Positions 25,652 through 38,659 are shown, counted from the first letter of the stretch. The stretch is 64,000 nucleotides of DNA from Alphaproteobacteria bacterium (GCA_030433215.1 JAUIMC010000005.1:62001-126000); one strand, 5' to 3'. Made by a program: numbers and translations. Notes: a model not told the origin generated them from the letters alone.

Positions 25652-27379
25652 TTACTCGCCGGCGGCTTCATTCCAGCCGACCCAGCCCGGCCCGCGCACC
25701 ACCTGGCCGGCTTTGGCGCCGGTGTGTTCGCCGTCGCTCAAGGTCAGAACGCCGTTGACGAAAACCTCTTCAACGCCGACCGCGAGCTGGTGCGGTTCCG
25801 CAAAGGTCGCCTTGTCCTGAATCGCATCGGGATCGAAGACAACGACATCGGCGTAATAGCCGGGCGCGAGCATGCCGCGGTCTTTTATGTTGAGATTGCC
25901 CGCCGGCAGCGAAGTGAGCTTCCTGACAGCCTCTTCGATGGTGAGGACGCCTTCCTCGCGGACATATTTGGCGAAGATGCGCGCAAAATTACCGTAAGCG
26001 CGCGGATGGGTGCTCTGTTCGAGGAACACGCCTTCCGGCGCCATGGAGCCGCCGTCGGAGCCGAAGCTGACCCAGGGCAGCGCGATCTTCTTTTTGATGT
26101 TGTCTTCGGACATGGAGAAATAGACGACCTGCACCCGGCTGCCGTCCTCGATGACGAGGTCCATGGCAGTTTCGGGATAGGGCGTGCCGCGCTCTTCGGA
26201 AACTTCAGCGAGGCTCTTGCCGATATAGTTGCGCAGCTCGGGATTGCGGAAGCCGACCAGGAGGACGCCCTCAGGCCCCCCGGCGTTGGTGATGCCGCTG
26301 ACGAACATATCGGAACCGTTGAGGATTTCCTCGGAAACTTTGGCGCGGATTTCCGGGTCTTTGAGGCGCTCGGCCCATTTCTCATAGCCGCCCTCCTGCA
26401 CCCAGAGCGGCATCGCCGCGTCGAGGCCCGTCGAGCTCGCGGGATAGGCGTACATGTCCGCCGTGATCTTGAGGCCTTCCTTCTGCGCCCCCTCGACCTT
26501 CGCGATGACGTCGTCGAGCTTGCCCCAATTCGCCCTTCCGCTCGCCTTCAGGTGATAGATCTCGGCGGGCGAATTGGTCGCGCGCGCGATCGCGATCAGC
26601 TCGTCGACGGCTTCCAGCAGCTCTTCGTCCTCGGACCGGATGTGGGAGATATACATGCCGCCATATTCGCTCGCGGCGCTCATCAGCGCGATCAGCTCTT
26701 CGGTGTTCGCGAAATTCGCCGGCGCATAGATCAGCGAGGAGCCGACGCCGAGGGCCCCTTCGCGCATCGCCTCGCGCACCATGGCTTGCATCTCTTCCAG
26801 CTCTTCCGCGCTCGCTTGCCGGTTATCGTAGCCGATGACCGAGGCGCGCAAGGTGGTCGCGCCCACGAAGGAGGCGACATTCGGGGAAACGCCTTTGCTC
26901 TCCAGATATTCGAGATATTCGCCGAGGGTCGTCCATTCGATGTCGTAATAGATATCGCTCTGGCGCTGCTTCGCCTGGGCCTTGATTTCATCAGACCACG
27001 GACCGTAGGAAACGCCTTCGCCGAACACCTCCAGCGTCACCCCTTGCGAGATGTCGCCGAGGCTGCGGCCATCCTCGATCAGGTCCTCGACCGCCCAGGA
27101 GAGCATGTTGATAAAGCCCGGCGCGACAGCGAGGCCTTCGGCGTCGATGACGGTTTCGGCGGTCGCGCCGTCGAGATCCCCGACCGCGGCGATGCGCTCG
27201 CCCGCAATGGCGATGTCGACGGCCTCTCCGGGCGCGCCGGAGCCGTCATAGACCGTCCCGCCGCGAATGATCACGTCATAGCGCGCCGGCGCGTCGACGC
27301 CCGTTTCCGCGCCGCCCCAGCACGCCGCTGCGAACAGCGTCGCCGCCGCGGCCAATCCTTTCAACAACCAAGCCTTCAT
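25652..27379 (-). CDS. amidohydrolase of the N-acyl-D-amino-acid deacylase family, exported
   Basis: 575 aa. N-terminal signal (1-22) ending FAAAC, a possible lipobox. The amidohydrolase body starts DVIIRGGTVYDGSGAPG. Metal-ligand segments ISHIRSED, IYHLKASG and GSDGGSM are recognisable. At the usual PGFID-HTH site it reads PGFINMLSW, so the HxH pair is absent, and the nearby Cys of D-aminoacylases is not seen. The family hydrolyses N-acyl-D-amino acids; substrate and even activity are uncertain here. I chose the ATG at 27377-27379 to place the signal peptide at the N terminus. The 3' neighbour is yhhQ. Confidence 0.88.
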   Translation of the reverse strand: MKAWLLKGLAAAATLFAAACWGGAETGVDAPARYDVIIRGGTVYDGSGAPGEAVDIAIAGERIAAVGDLDGATAETVIDAEGLAVAPGFINMLSWAVEDLIEDGRSLGDISQGVTLEVFGEGVSYGPWSDEIKAQAKQRQSDIYYDIEWTTLGEYLEYLESKGVSPNVASFVGATTLRASVIGYDNRQASAEELEEMQAMVREAMREGALGVGSSLIYAPANFANTEELIALMSAASEYGGMYISHIRSEDEELLEAVDELIAIARATNSPAEIYHLKASGRANWGKLDDVIAKVEGAQKEGLKITADMYAYPASSTGLDAAMPLWVQEGGYEKWAERLKDPEIRAKVSEEILNGSDMFVSGITNAGGPEGVLLVGFRNPELRNYIGKSLAEVSEERGTPYPETAMDLVIEDGSRVQVVYFSMSEDNIKKKIALPWVSFGSDGGSMAPEGVFLEQSTHPRAYGNFARIFAKYVREEGVLTIEEAVRKLTSLPAGNLNIKDRGMLAPGYYADVVVFDPDAIQDKATFAEPHQLAVGVEEVFVNGVLTLSDGEHTGAKAGQVVRGPGWVGWNEAAGE

Positions 27380-27425
27380 CGTCCCTGCTCCTTTCGCGCC
27401 CGCGCTCGCCATCCGGCGGTCCCCT

Positions 27426-28223
27426 TTATTCCTTGCGGCCCTTCACGAGCGCCTTGATGACGCCGCGCAGGGCGCGCACCTCGCCCTGGGTCAGGCCGGC
27501 CCGTAAAAAGGCGACCTTCAGATTGCGCTCCATATTGGGCCGCTTTTCCTCCGGAAAGAAGTAGCCTGTCTGTTCAAGCTCTCCGACGAGATGGGCGATG
27601 AACCGCTCGAAATCCTCCCGGGGCGCCGGAACCGCCTCTTCGAGTTCGGAGGGCGGGGCCGACATGCCTTCGGCTTTCGACCACTCATACGCGACAATCA
27701 TCGCCGCCTGCGCAAGATTGAGCGAGGCGAAGGCCGGATTGACGGGGATCGAGACAACGGCGTCGGCATGGGTCACGTCTTCATTGGAAAGCCCGGCCCG
27801 CTCGCCGCCGAACATCACCGCGCAGCGTTCACCGCGGTCGATGCGGGTTTTGAGCGCGCGGCCGGCCTCGGCTGGATCGAGCACCGGCAGCAGCGCCTCG
27901 CGTGGGCGGGCCGTCGTCGCCAGCACATACTGGCAGTCGGCAAGCGCCTCCCCCGTCGTCCCGAAGACCCGCGCCAGATCGATCACCAGGGTCGCGCCCG
28001 CCGCCATGGCGCCGGCTTTCTCGTTCGGCCAGCCATCCCGGGGCTTGACCAGCCGCAGGCCGGAAATCCCGAAATTGAGCATGGCCCGGGCCGCCGCGCC
28101 GATATTCTCGCCCATCTGCGGCTCCACCAGGACGAATAGCGGCGCAGGCGTCAAGCGCCCGCGCCCGTCCCGGCGGGCGATTCGCGCCGCTTCCGGGCGG
28201 TTATCAGTCTTTTTTTTCGTCAT
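27426..28223 (-). CDS. trmJ: TrmJ-like tRNA 2'-O-methyltransferase (SpoU family)
   Basis: 265 aa. SPOUT trefoil-knot methyltransferase: [23 protein letters not shown] (family motif 1, shown across two blocks), [15 protein letters not shown] (motif 2) and [22 protein letters not shown] (motif 3). TrmJ methylates position 32 of several tRNAs. An N-terminal basic tail (about 25 aa) and C-terminal helical region follow the family plan. An ATG six codons upstream is also possible. The gene diverges from icd. Confidence 0.92.
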   Translation of the reverse strand: MTKKKTDNRPEAARIARRDGRGRLTPAPLFVLVEPQMGENIGAAARAMLNFGISGLRLVKPRDGWPNEKAGAMAAGATLVIDLARVFGTTGEALADCQYVLATTARPREALLPVLDPAEAGRALKTRIDRGERCAVMFGGERAGLSNEDVTHADAVVSIPVNPAFASLNLAQAAMIVAYEWSKAEGMSAPPSELEEAVPAPREDFERFIAHLVGELEQTGYFFPEEKRPNMERNLKVAFLRAGLTQGEVRALRGVIKALVKGRKE

Positions 28224-28374
28224 AGCCTCAGGATTTCTCATCGCCGGCGCGCTTGTTCCCGCAGGCTCTTTTCATTTGGCCCCGCCCGATGCTAAGAGCC
28301 CCGCAACACCCATTCAGATTAATCGCCAGCACACACGCCTTCCAGCGCGTCCTAAAGGTCCGGTAGGAAATTCC

Positions 28375-29595
28375 ATGGAAAAAATCAAAGTCGATAACCC
28401 GATCGTAGAGATGGACGGGGATGAGATGACCCGCATCATCTGGCAGATGATCAAGGACAAGCTGATCCATCCCTATCTCGATATCGACCTGAAATATTTC
28501 GACCTCGGCATGGAAAGCCGCGACGCGAGCGACGACCAGATCACCATTGACGCCGCGGAAGCCACCAAGAAATACGGCGTTGCGGTCAAATGCGCCACCA
28601 TCACGCCGGACGAAGCGCGGGTCGAGGAATTCGGCCTGAAAAAGATGTGGCGCTCGCCCAACGGCACGATCCGCAACATTCTCGGCGGCGTCGTCTTCCG
28701 CGAGCCGATCATCATCCGCAACGTGCCGCGCCTGGTGCCGGGCTGGACCCAGCCGATCATCATCGGCCGCCACGCCTATGGCGACCAGTATCGCGCCACC
28801 GACATGCTGTTCCCCGGCAAGGGCAAGCTGACCCTGAAATGGGAAGGCGAGAATGGCGACGTCATGGAGGAAGAGGTCTTCGACGCGCCCTCCTCCGGCA
28901 TTTACATGGGCATGTACAATCTCGACGAGTCGATCCGCGATTTCGCCCGCGCCTCGTTCAACTACGCGCTCAACCGCAAATATCCGCTCTATCTCTCCAC
29001 CAAGAACACCATCATGAAAAAATACGATGGACGGTTCAAAGACCTCTTCCAGGAGATGTACGAGACCGAGTTCAAGGAGAAGTTCGACGCGGCCGGCCTT
29101 ACCTATGAGCACCGCCTGATCGACGACATGGTCGCGGCCTGCCTGAAATGGTCCGGCGGTTATGTCTGGGCCTGTAAGAACTATGACGGCGACGTGCAGT
29201 CCGACACGGTCGCGCAAGGCTTCGGTTCGCTCGGCCTCATGACCTCGGTCCTGATGTCGCCTGACGGCAAGACGGTGGAAGCGGAAGCCGCGCACGGCAC
29301 GGTGACGCGCCACTACCGCGCCCATCAGCGCGGCGAGGAGACCTCGACCAACTCCATCGCTTCGATCTACGCCTGGACGCGCGGCCTCGCCCATCGCGGC
29401 AAGCTCGACGACAATGACAAGCTGATCAAATTCGCCACGACCCTCGAGGAAACCGTCATCAAGACAGTCGAGTCCGGTCACATGACCAAGGACCTCGCGC
29501 TCCTGATCGGGGCCGAGCAGAAATGGCTGACCACCACCGGCTTCCTTGAAAAAGTCGACGAGAACTTCAGCAAGGCGCTCGCGGCGAAGATCTAA
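28375..29595 (+). CDS. icd: NADP-dependent isocitrate dehydrogenase
   Basis: 406 aa, eukaryote-like homodimeric type common in alphaproteobacteria. Starts [18 protein letters not shown] and contains [13 protein letters not shown]-type substrate loop ([14 protein letters not shown]), [16 protein letters not shown] and [16 protein letters not shown]. It converts isocitrate to 2-oxoglutarate in the TCA cycle. TAGGA lies 8 bases before the ATG. The frame stays open far upstream but that part is antisense to trmJ. Confidence 0.96.
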   Translation: MEKIKVDNPIVEMDGDEMTRIIWQMIKDKLIHPYLDIDLKYFDLGMESRDASDDQITIDAAEATKKYGVAVKCATITPDEARVEEFGLKKMWRSPNGTIRNILGGVVFREPIIIRNVPRLVPGWTQPIIIGRHAYGDQYRATDMLFPGKGKLTLKWEGENGDVMEEEVFDAPSSGIYMGMYNLDESIRDFARASFNYALNRKYPLYLSTKNTIMKKYDGRFKDLFQEMYETEFKEKFDAAGLTYEHRLIDDMVAACLKWSGGYVWACKNYDGDVQSDTVAQGFGSLGLMTSVLMSPDGKTVEAEAAHGTVTRHYRAHQRGEETSTNSIASIYAWTRGLAHRGKLDDNDKLIKFATTLEETVIKTVESGHMTKDLALLIGAEQKWLTTTGFLEKVDENFSKALAAKI

Positions 29596-29742
29596 ATCCG
29601 CCAATAAACTCAGGACGGACCGCCCTTCCTCGCAGATTCAGGGCGGTTCGCCGCATATGGCTCGCCTTCGCGAGCCCGCCATGGCAGCATGGACCGCGTC
29701 GGGGCGTTGCGTATCAACCCCTTCGAAGGAGCCGGCTGACCC

Positions 29743-30399
29743 ATGTATCGAACCGCCATTGCGCTGAGCCTTGCGGCAAGCCTCGTCGCCCTGCCTGCGG
29801 CGGCGGAGACCCGGACCTACGACCTTCCCGAATTTGACGGCATCGACATTACCACGGGCCTGCGGCTCGTCGCCGAAGCCGGCGCCGCCCAGAGCGTCTC
29901 CGTCGAGAGCGAAACCGGCGATTTCAGCGAACTGGAGATCGAGGTCGAGGACGGCGTTCTCAAGCTGTCGCGGGAATGGAACCGCCTGCGCTGGCACCAA
30001 AAGAAAAACGATTACAAAATCGTCGTCACCGCGCGGGCCATCGAAAGCATCGAAGCGTCCGCCGGTTCGCATGCCTCGCTATCGGCGATCGACGCCGGAC
30101 GGTTCGCAGCCGATATTTCAAGCGGCTCCTTCGTCGCCATCGAAGGACGCGGCGGCGATTGCTTGATCGACATTTCCAGCGGCGCCAATCTCGAAGCGCG
30201 CGGCCTCGTCTGCGAAAAGGCCAATGTCGACGTATCGAGCGGCGGCCATGGCGAGATTTCTGTGTTGCGCGTGCTTGTCGCCGACGCCTCGAGCGGCGGC
30301 CACATGGCCGTGTTCGGCGCGCCGGAGCGCGTCAATATCGACCACTCTTCGGGCGGGCGCATCAAGATCAAGGCGCCCGTCTCCGCAAGCAACGAGTGA
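29743..30399 (+). CDS. exported GIN-domain (DUF2807) protein, copy 1
   Basis: 218 aa with a signal peptide (about 1-21, after AAA). The body fits the 'head GIN domain' beta-helix family: regularly spaced turns marked SSGS, SSGA, SSGG recur about every 17-22 residues (residues about 127-205). The first mature residues ETRTYD are shared with the next gene, so these are tandem paralogues. Function is unknown; periplasmic or surface location is likely. GAAGGAGCC lies upstream of the ATG. Confidence 0.85.
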   Translation: MYRTAIALSLAASLVALPAAAETRTYDLPEFDGIDITTGLRLVAEAGAAQSVSVESETGDFSELEIEVEDGVLKLSREWNRLRWHQKKNDYKIVVTARAIESIEASAGSHASLSAIDAGRFAADISSGSFVAIEGRGGDCLIDISSGANLEARGLVCEKANVDVSSGGHGEISVLRVLVADASSGGHMAVFGAPERVNIDHSSGGRIKIKAPVSASNE

Positions 30400-30475
30400 A
30401 GCCGGGCATCGGCCCCCTTCGCGCATAAAAAAGCCGGATAACGGCCCCGCGCCAGAGAAAAGGAAAGGATTCCCC

Positions 30476-31117
30476 ATGAACAAGACACTGATCTTCAGCG
30501 CCTGCGCGGCGTCCGTTTTTGCCGTCACCGCCGCCCATGCGGAAACCCGCACCTATGATTACAGGGGCTTCAGCACGGTCGACGCCTCCGCCGGAGTCGA
30601 GGTGGAGATTACGGTGGGCGGCGATTACGCAGTCCGCGCCGAAGGCGAAAGCGAAGCGCTGGACCGCTTGCGCATCGAGATCGACGGCGACGCGCTGGAG
30701 GTCGGGCGCAAAAGCAATCGCGGCCTTTTCTCTTTCGGCCGCAAGCACCATTCGATCGTCTATGTCTCCATGCCCTCGCTTGAAGGCGTCAATGTTTCCA
30801 GCGGCGCGGAAATCACCGCCACCGGCATCGATGCGGGCGAATTCTCCGCGTCCGTCTCAAGCGGCGCCGATGCGGAACTCAGCGGCAATTGCGGGATGCT
30901 GAACGCCAATGGCTCAAGCGGCGCCGATCTCGAGGCGGAAGAGCTGAAATGCACCGATGCCATCGCCAACGTCTCCTCCGGCGCCGATCTCGACATCTAC
31001 GCCTCGCAAAGCGTTGAAGCGAATGCCTCGAGCGGCGGCGACATCACCGTTTATGGCGGCCCGCAAAACACCGATGTGGACGAGTCGTCGGGCGGCGACG
31101 TCAATATCCGCGACTAG
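30476..31117 (+). CDS. exported GIN-domain (DUF2807) protein, copy 2
   Basis: 213 aa with a signal peptide (about 1-23, cleaved after AHA). It shares ETRTYD and the overall plan with the preceding gene, with six regularly spaced SSGA/SSGG turns in the C-terminal half, consistent with beta-helix coils. It has two Cys (in GNCGM and KCTD) that could form a disulfide. GGAAAGGA lies before the ATG at 30476. It is probably cotranscribed with copy 1 (76-base gap). Confidence 0.85.
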   Translation: MNKTLIFSACAASVFAVTAAHAETRTYDYRGFSTVDASAGVEVEITVGGDYAVRAEGESEALDRLRIEIDGDALEVGRKSNRGLFSFGRKHHSIVYVSMPSLEGVNVSSGAEITATGIDAGEFSASVSSGADAELSGNCGMLNANGSSGADLEAEELKCTDAIANVSSGADLDIYASQSVEANASSGGDITVYGGPQNTDVDESSGGDVNIRD

Positions 31118-31172
31118 CGCGTAAGGCGAATACCCATTTTCTTGCCCGGACCATTACGGACAATCACTTACT

Positions 31173-31237
31173 GTGTCATGCCCGGGCTTGTCCCGGGCAT
31201 CCAGACTGGATCACCGGGACAAGCCCGGTGATGACAC
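31173..31237. repeat. dispersed palindromic repeat, family A, copy 1
   Basis: 65-bp element: GTGTCAT at the left end and ATGACAC at the right, each enclosing a hairpin (GCCCGGG-CTTGT-CCCGGGC and CACCGGG-ACAAG-CCCGGTG), with ATCCAG/CTGGAT at the centre. Other copies are at 43314-43405 and 53525-53600. It lies between convergent genes and could act as a terminator. Confidence 0.85.
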
Positions 31238-31286
31238 GGCGGACAGGCGCTGCCGATTACGCTTCCTGGCCCGGCTCAAATAAACC

Positions 31287-33947
<2,661 letters not shown>

Positions 33948-34192
33948 CGGGAGCCTGCCTGTTTTCGCCCTCGCGCGCCGCTCTTTCAGGGGAGCGGCGG
34001 CCGCTAAGGGCCTCATATCCATATAGAACCGCGCCGGCCCCTCTTGAAGGCGCCGGCGCGGCAAAGGTCTTAAGCTGATGAGCTCCGCCCGTCTAGGCGG
34101 CGGGAAGCGGGGAAAAGCGCTCGGCCCCGCGGCGGGCCTCAGCCCCTCCCCGGTCAGCGCAGGCCAGTCAGCACAGTTCGATCAGCGCTTTA

Positions 34193-34567
34193 TCACCCTT
34201 GGGTCATGCAAAAGGCGTTCAGCTTGTTGCCGTCGGGATCGCGGAAATAACCCGCATAGAATGCATCGCCCCGGGGGCCTGCCGGGCCTTCGTCCTTGGC
34301 GCCGAGCTCGATCGCCTTTTTATAGATCCGGTCCACGGTTTCCGGCTTGTCGCAGGCGAGCGCCACCATGGTGCCGTTGCCGATTGTAGCGGCGTTTCCG
34401 TCATAGGGCTTGGTGACGCTGAAAGCGGGCTGATTGTCCCCGGCGCTCCAGGCGACAAAAGTGTCCGCCTCCATCATGCGTTTACCGCCGAGCTCGGCCA
34501 GTAGATCGTCGTAGAATTTCACCGCCTTTTCGAAATCGTTGGTTCCCAGCATTACATAACCAATCAT
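34193..34567 (-). CDS. VOC superfamily (glyoxalase-like) protein
   Basis: 124 aa, two beta-alpha-beta-beta-beta modules. It starts MIGYVMLGTNDFEKAVKFYDDLL and ends YFRDPDGNKLNAFCM, typical of the glyoxalase/bleomycin-resistance/dioxygenase fold. Substrate unknown. GGAGAG lies just before the ATG at 34565-34567; an ATG four codons upstream is possible. The 251 bases between its start and the recA stop hold only a short CCCGGA-AAA-TCCGGG dyad near 34795. Confidence 0.85.
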   Translation of the reverse strand: MIGYVMLGTNDFEKAVKFYDDLLAELGGKRMMEADTFVAWSAGDNQPAFSVTKPYDGNAATIGNGTMVALACDKPETVDRIYKKAIELGAKDEGPAGPRGDAFYAGYFRDPDGNKLNAFCMTQG

Positions 34568-34818
34568 GTCTCTCTCCATGTTGAATGATTGAAATCGTCC
34601 GGCAGGCAGTCTTCCGGCGCGCGCCCGCACGCCAAAGCACAGTTGCGCCTTGGCGCCCGGCAAGCTTACGTCCGGGACGTGACGGGAAAAGCGCGGTGCG
34701 CAGCTTCGGGCCGGCCTGCGGCGTCACAACTTCGCGATGAGACGCCGCTCCTTACGCGTGAAACGGGCTTCGTATAATCACCCGCCCCCGGAAAATCCGG
34801 GCGCGGGGCTGCGGCAGG

Positions 34819-35904
<1,086 letters not shown>

Positions 35905-35951
35905 CTCCGCCTCCGTTGCCTGACAAGGGCCGTCCCTGTCAATGAGGCGCG

Positions 35952-35980
35952 AATGTACTCCATTTGTTCTCTTTTGACAA
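35952..35980 (-). promoter_or_regulatory. recA promoter with LexA (SOS) box between -35 and -10
   Basis: On the minus strand TTGTCA (35975-35980) and TACATT (35952-35957) are separated by exactly 17 bases. Between them lies GAAC-AAATGGA-GTAC, read on the plus strand as GTAC-N7-GTTC (35955-35969), one mismatch from the alphaproteobacterial LexA direct repeat GTTC-N7-GTTC. The predicted start is about 40 bases before the recA ATG, so LexA would block polymerase directly. Confidence 0.8.
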
Positions 35981-36452
35981 TATCTTTTATGATATTGTTT
36001 TTTCTATATAAATCATATAATGTTCTCATTCTGTATCTATCGTCTAATACCGGGATATTATCGCTGACAAACCCTCCCCAGGCGCGGGGGGCTGAAAAGC
36101 GATTCTCCGGCTACACTCCTCCAGTATGCTGGCCCCCAGTATGCTGGTCTCGGGTATGCTGGTCTCGGGTATGCTGGTCTCGGGTATGCTGGTCTCGGGT
36201 ATGCTGGTCTCGGGTATGCTGGCCCTCATATGCCGGACCCGCTACACGGGCGCCATATTCCGGTGCTACGCCTTCTCCGGGAAGAACCGCCGGGCACAGC
36301 CTTCCGGGGCCGCCGCCCGGGAACAATCGGCGGGGCCAAGGCCTTTCCCAACGGGCCGAAGCGCTGCTTGTGTAGGCCGGAGCCCGCTGGCTCCCCGCGC
36401 GGGCGCCGACCGCCGCCAGAAGAAACGCCGCTTTAGAACAAAGAGCCGATCC
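35981..36452. other. AT-rich patch and long leader between recA and the AsmA gene
   Basis: About 470 bases without a convincing gene. 35981-36060 is strikingly AT-rich for this genome, with a hairpin ACAATATC-TTTTAT-GATATTGT followed by T6, and a consensus -10 TATAAT at 36016-36021 on the plus strand preceded by TTGTTT at 15 bases. The rest holds the minisatellite and GC-rich sequence. The plus-strand promoter could drive the AsmA gene through a leader of about 420 nt. Confidence 0.5.
36123..36227. repeat. 15-bp tandem repeat (minisatellite), seven copies
   Basis: Unit ATGCTGGTCTCGGGT. ATG recurs at 36126, 36141, 36156, 36171, 36186, 36201 and 36216, exactly 15 bases apart; the five central units are identical and the first and last differ. 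The unit length keeps frame and encodes MLVSG on the plus strand, in the same frame as the AsmA gene downstream. Confidence 0.9.
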
Positions 36453-38594
36453 ATGAACCGTATCGTTTTCATCCTCATCGCCCTCGCCGCCCTTCTCCTG
36501 GCGGTGCTCCTGTTCCTGCCGGGACTCATTCCCGTCGCCGCCTTCAAGGGGCGGATCGAAACGCAGGCTTCGCAAGCGCTGGGGCGCGAGGTGACCATCG
36601 GCGACAATCTCTCCTTCCGGATCTTTCCGCGCACGGCCTTTCACGTCGAGGATCTCGTCATCGCCAATGCGGAAGGGTTCGAGGGCGATTATCTCGCCCG
36701 GGTCGAGGAAGCGGATATCGGCGTCAAGCTGATCCCGCTTCTGTCGCAATCGGTGGAGATCGACCGCTTCGTCCTGACTCGCCCCGACATCCGCCTCGCA
36801 CGCGCCGCCGACGGCGCCGTCAACTGGAACCTCGCCAGCGCCGAAAACGCGCCGGCCGAAACGCAGCCCGAAGACAGCGCGGGCGGCGGCCAGCTGCGCG
36901 ATCTGAAACTCGGCGACGTGCGCATTGTCGACGGCGCGGCGCGCTATGCGGACGCAGCAGGCGGCGCCAGCTATGCAATGGAGAACATCGATCTGTCCGT
37001 CGTTTTGAAGAGCCTTTCCGAACCGCTCGAGGCGAACGGCACGCTGCAGTTCCAGGGCGAGCCGGCGAAGATCGACATGGTGCTGACGAGCCTCGCCGAC
37101 ATCATGGCAAAACGGCCGGGCAATCTGAAACTCAATCTCGATATCGGCGAGGCTTCGGCGGGCGCCGATCTTGAGATCGCCACCGCGGACGGGATTCGCT
37201 ATTCCGGCCCGGCAACGCTCGACGCCCCGGACCTGCCGGCTTTCGCCGCCCTTGTGGGCACGGAGCTCGCCGACGCGCCGGGTTTCGACAATCTCTCGGT
37301 CAAGGGCGACATCGACGGCAGCGACACGCAGATGCGCCTCGACAACACCGCGATCACCTTCGACGAGATCGAGGCGCAGGGCGCGCTGGCGATCGACTGG
37401 TCCGGGGCGCGACCGAAAGCGAGCGGCGTTCTGTCTACGGATCAACTGGACTTGCGTCCCTACATGCCGCCCCCGGCGGAGAGCCCGGAAGGCTTCCCGA
37501 AATGGTCCGAGGCGTCGATGGATTTCGCTAGCCTCAACAATATCGACGCGGATTTCGATATTTCGACCAACCAGATCCTCATCAACGATCTTGAATTCGG
37601 CGAAAGCCGCATCAAGCTGACCATCGACCGGGGCCGCATGACGGCGCAGATCCCCGAGCTTTCCATGTATGGCGGGCAAGGCTCCGGCCGGCTCGTCGTC
37701 AATGCGCAAGGCGCGACGCCGTCTTTCGCGGGCAATTTCGATGTCGGCTCGGTGCGGGCGCAGCCCTTCGCGACCGATCTCATGAAGACCGACAATCTTC
37801 TGGGGCTCGGCTCGTTCAAGCTGAACTTCACCGCGTCGGGCGCCAGCCAGGCCGCGATCATGCGCACGATCGACGGCTCGGGCGGGTTCGACCTCGCCGA
37901 CGGCGCCATCAAGGGCGTCAATATCGCGGCGCTGGTGCGCGCGGCGGGCGAATTGACGGAAGGGTTCAACCTCGCGGCTCTGCAAAGCGCGGTGTCGCAG
38001 GCGCGCGGCCCCGCCGAACAGACGGACTTTTCCGAATTCCTGTCGGACTTCTCGATTACCGACGGGCTGATCAACGCGCCGACCATCTCTCTCGAAGGGC
38101 CCTATCTCACCATGTCCGGGACGGGCACGGTCAATCTCGCCGAACAGACTATCAATATCAGCCTGTCGCCGCGCGCCACGACCACCATCGACGGCCAGGG
38201 CGGGCGCGCCTTCCAGGCGCCGGTGAAAATCGGCGGCACCTTCTCCAAGCCCTCCATCGGCATCGACGCGCAGGCGCTGGCGAAAAAGGGCTTCCAGCGC
38301 ACGCTCGAAAACGTCCTCTCGCGCGACAAGGGCGGCCAAGAGGGAGAGGGCGAAGAAGGGGCTGAAGGCGAAGAAGCCGAACAGGACCCGGCGCGGCAGA
38401 TCCTTGAAGGGATCATCGGCGGCCAGAAAAAGAAGAACGGCGAAGACCCGGCCGGCGAGGAAGAAGCGAGCGCCGAGTCCTCCCCGGAAGGCGCGCTGAT
38501 CAATGAGGGCCTGAACGCCATCTTCCGCAACAGGCAAAAGGCCGAAGAGACGCAAACTGAAGCAACACAGGCTGAGGAAGACCCCCAGCAATAA
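36453..38594 (+). CDS. AsmA family protein
   Basis: 713 aa. N-terminal membrane anchor (about 5-27), then the AsmA start IPVAAFKGRIETQASQALGREVTIGDNL with the typical PRTAFHVEDLVIAN, a long beta-rich repetitive body, the AsmA_2 block GASQAAIMRTIDGSGGFDLADGAIKGVNIAALVR (quoted only to locate it at about residues 465-500 in the family profile), and an acidic Glu-rich tail after residue 625. AsmA-like proteins bridge inner and outer membranes and influence lipid transport. I start at the ATG before the anchor (36453); the same frame runs upstream through the minisatellite to 36126. Confidence 0.9.
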   Translation: MNRIVFILIALAALLLAVLLFLPGLIPVAAFKGRIETQASQALGREVTIGDNLSFRIFPRTAFHVEDLVIANAEGFEGDYLARVEEADIGVKLIPLLSQSVEIDRFVLTRPDIRLARAADGAVNWNLASAENAPAETQPEDSAGGGQLRDLKLGDVRIVDGAARYADAAGGASYAMENIDLSVVLKSLSEPLEANGTLQFQGEPAKIDMVLTSLADIMAKRPGNLKLNLDIGEASAGADLEIATADGIRYSGPATLDAPDLPAFAALVGTELADAPGFDNLSVKGDIDGSDTQMRLDNTAITFDEIEAQGALAIDWSGARPKASGVLSTDQLDLRPYMPPPAESPEGFPKWSEASMDFASLNNIDADFDISTNQILINDLEFGESRIKLTIDRGRMTAQIPELSMYGGQGSGRLVVNAQGATPSFAGNFDVGSVRAQPFATDLMKTDNLLGLGSFKLNFTASGASQAAIMRTIDGSGGFDLADGAIKGVNIAALVRAAGELTEGFNLAALQSAVSQARGPAEQTDFSEFLSDFSITDGLINAPTISLEGPYLTMSGTGTVNLAEQTINISLSPRATTTIDGQGGRAFQAPVKIGGTFSKPSIGIDAQALAKKGFQRTLENVLSRDKGGQEGEGEEGAEGEEAEQDPARQILEGIIGGQKKKNGEDPAGEEEASAESSPEGALINEGLNAIFRNRQKAEETQTEATQAEEDPQQ

Positions 38595-38596
38595 GA

Positions 38597-38627
38597 AAAC
38601 CGCCCTCCTTTATTGGGAGGGCGGTTT
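38597..38627. terminator. terminator between the AsmA gene and a convergent membrane-protein gene
   Basis: 12-bp perfect stem AAACCGCCCTCC / GGAGGGCGGTTT with a 7-base loop, directly after the AsmA stop. AT at both stem feet lets it work in both directions. Confidence 0.85.
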
Positions 38628-38659
38628 CGGCGTTTCCTCTTTGATCGGCCTTGTCGGCG

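Noticed and set aside
25613-27457. Plus-strand frame of about 614 codons across yhhQ and the amidohydrolase gene
   Set aside because: Spans two genes on the other strand and has no recognisable domain; a codon-bias artefact.
29619-29647. Terminator after icd
   Set aside because: ACCGCCCT/AGGGCGGT can pair, but with a 13-base loop and no T run, so it is not convincing.
34770-34810. recA terminator at the CCCGGA-AAA-TCCGGG dyad
   Set aside because: The stem is only 6 bp and no T run follows on the recA strand.
36123-36227. Possible CRISPR array
   Set aside because: The 15-bp units are contiguous with no unique spacers and the unit is too short; a minisatellite explains it.
36111-38591. Very long minus-strand frame opposite the AsmA gene (over 800 codons)
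   Set aside because: It mirrors the strong third-position GC bias of the real gene; composition is Arg/Gly/Asp-rich without any domain, signal or ribosome-binding site.
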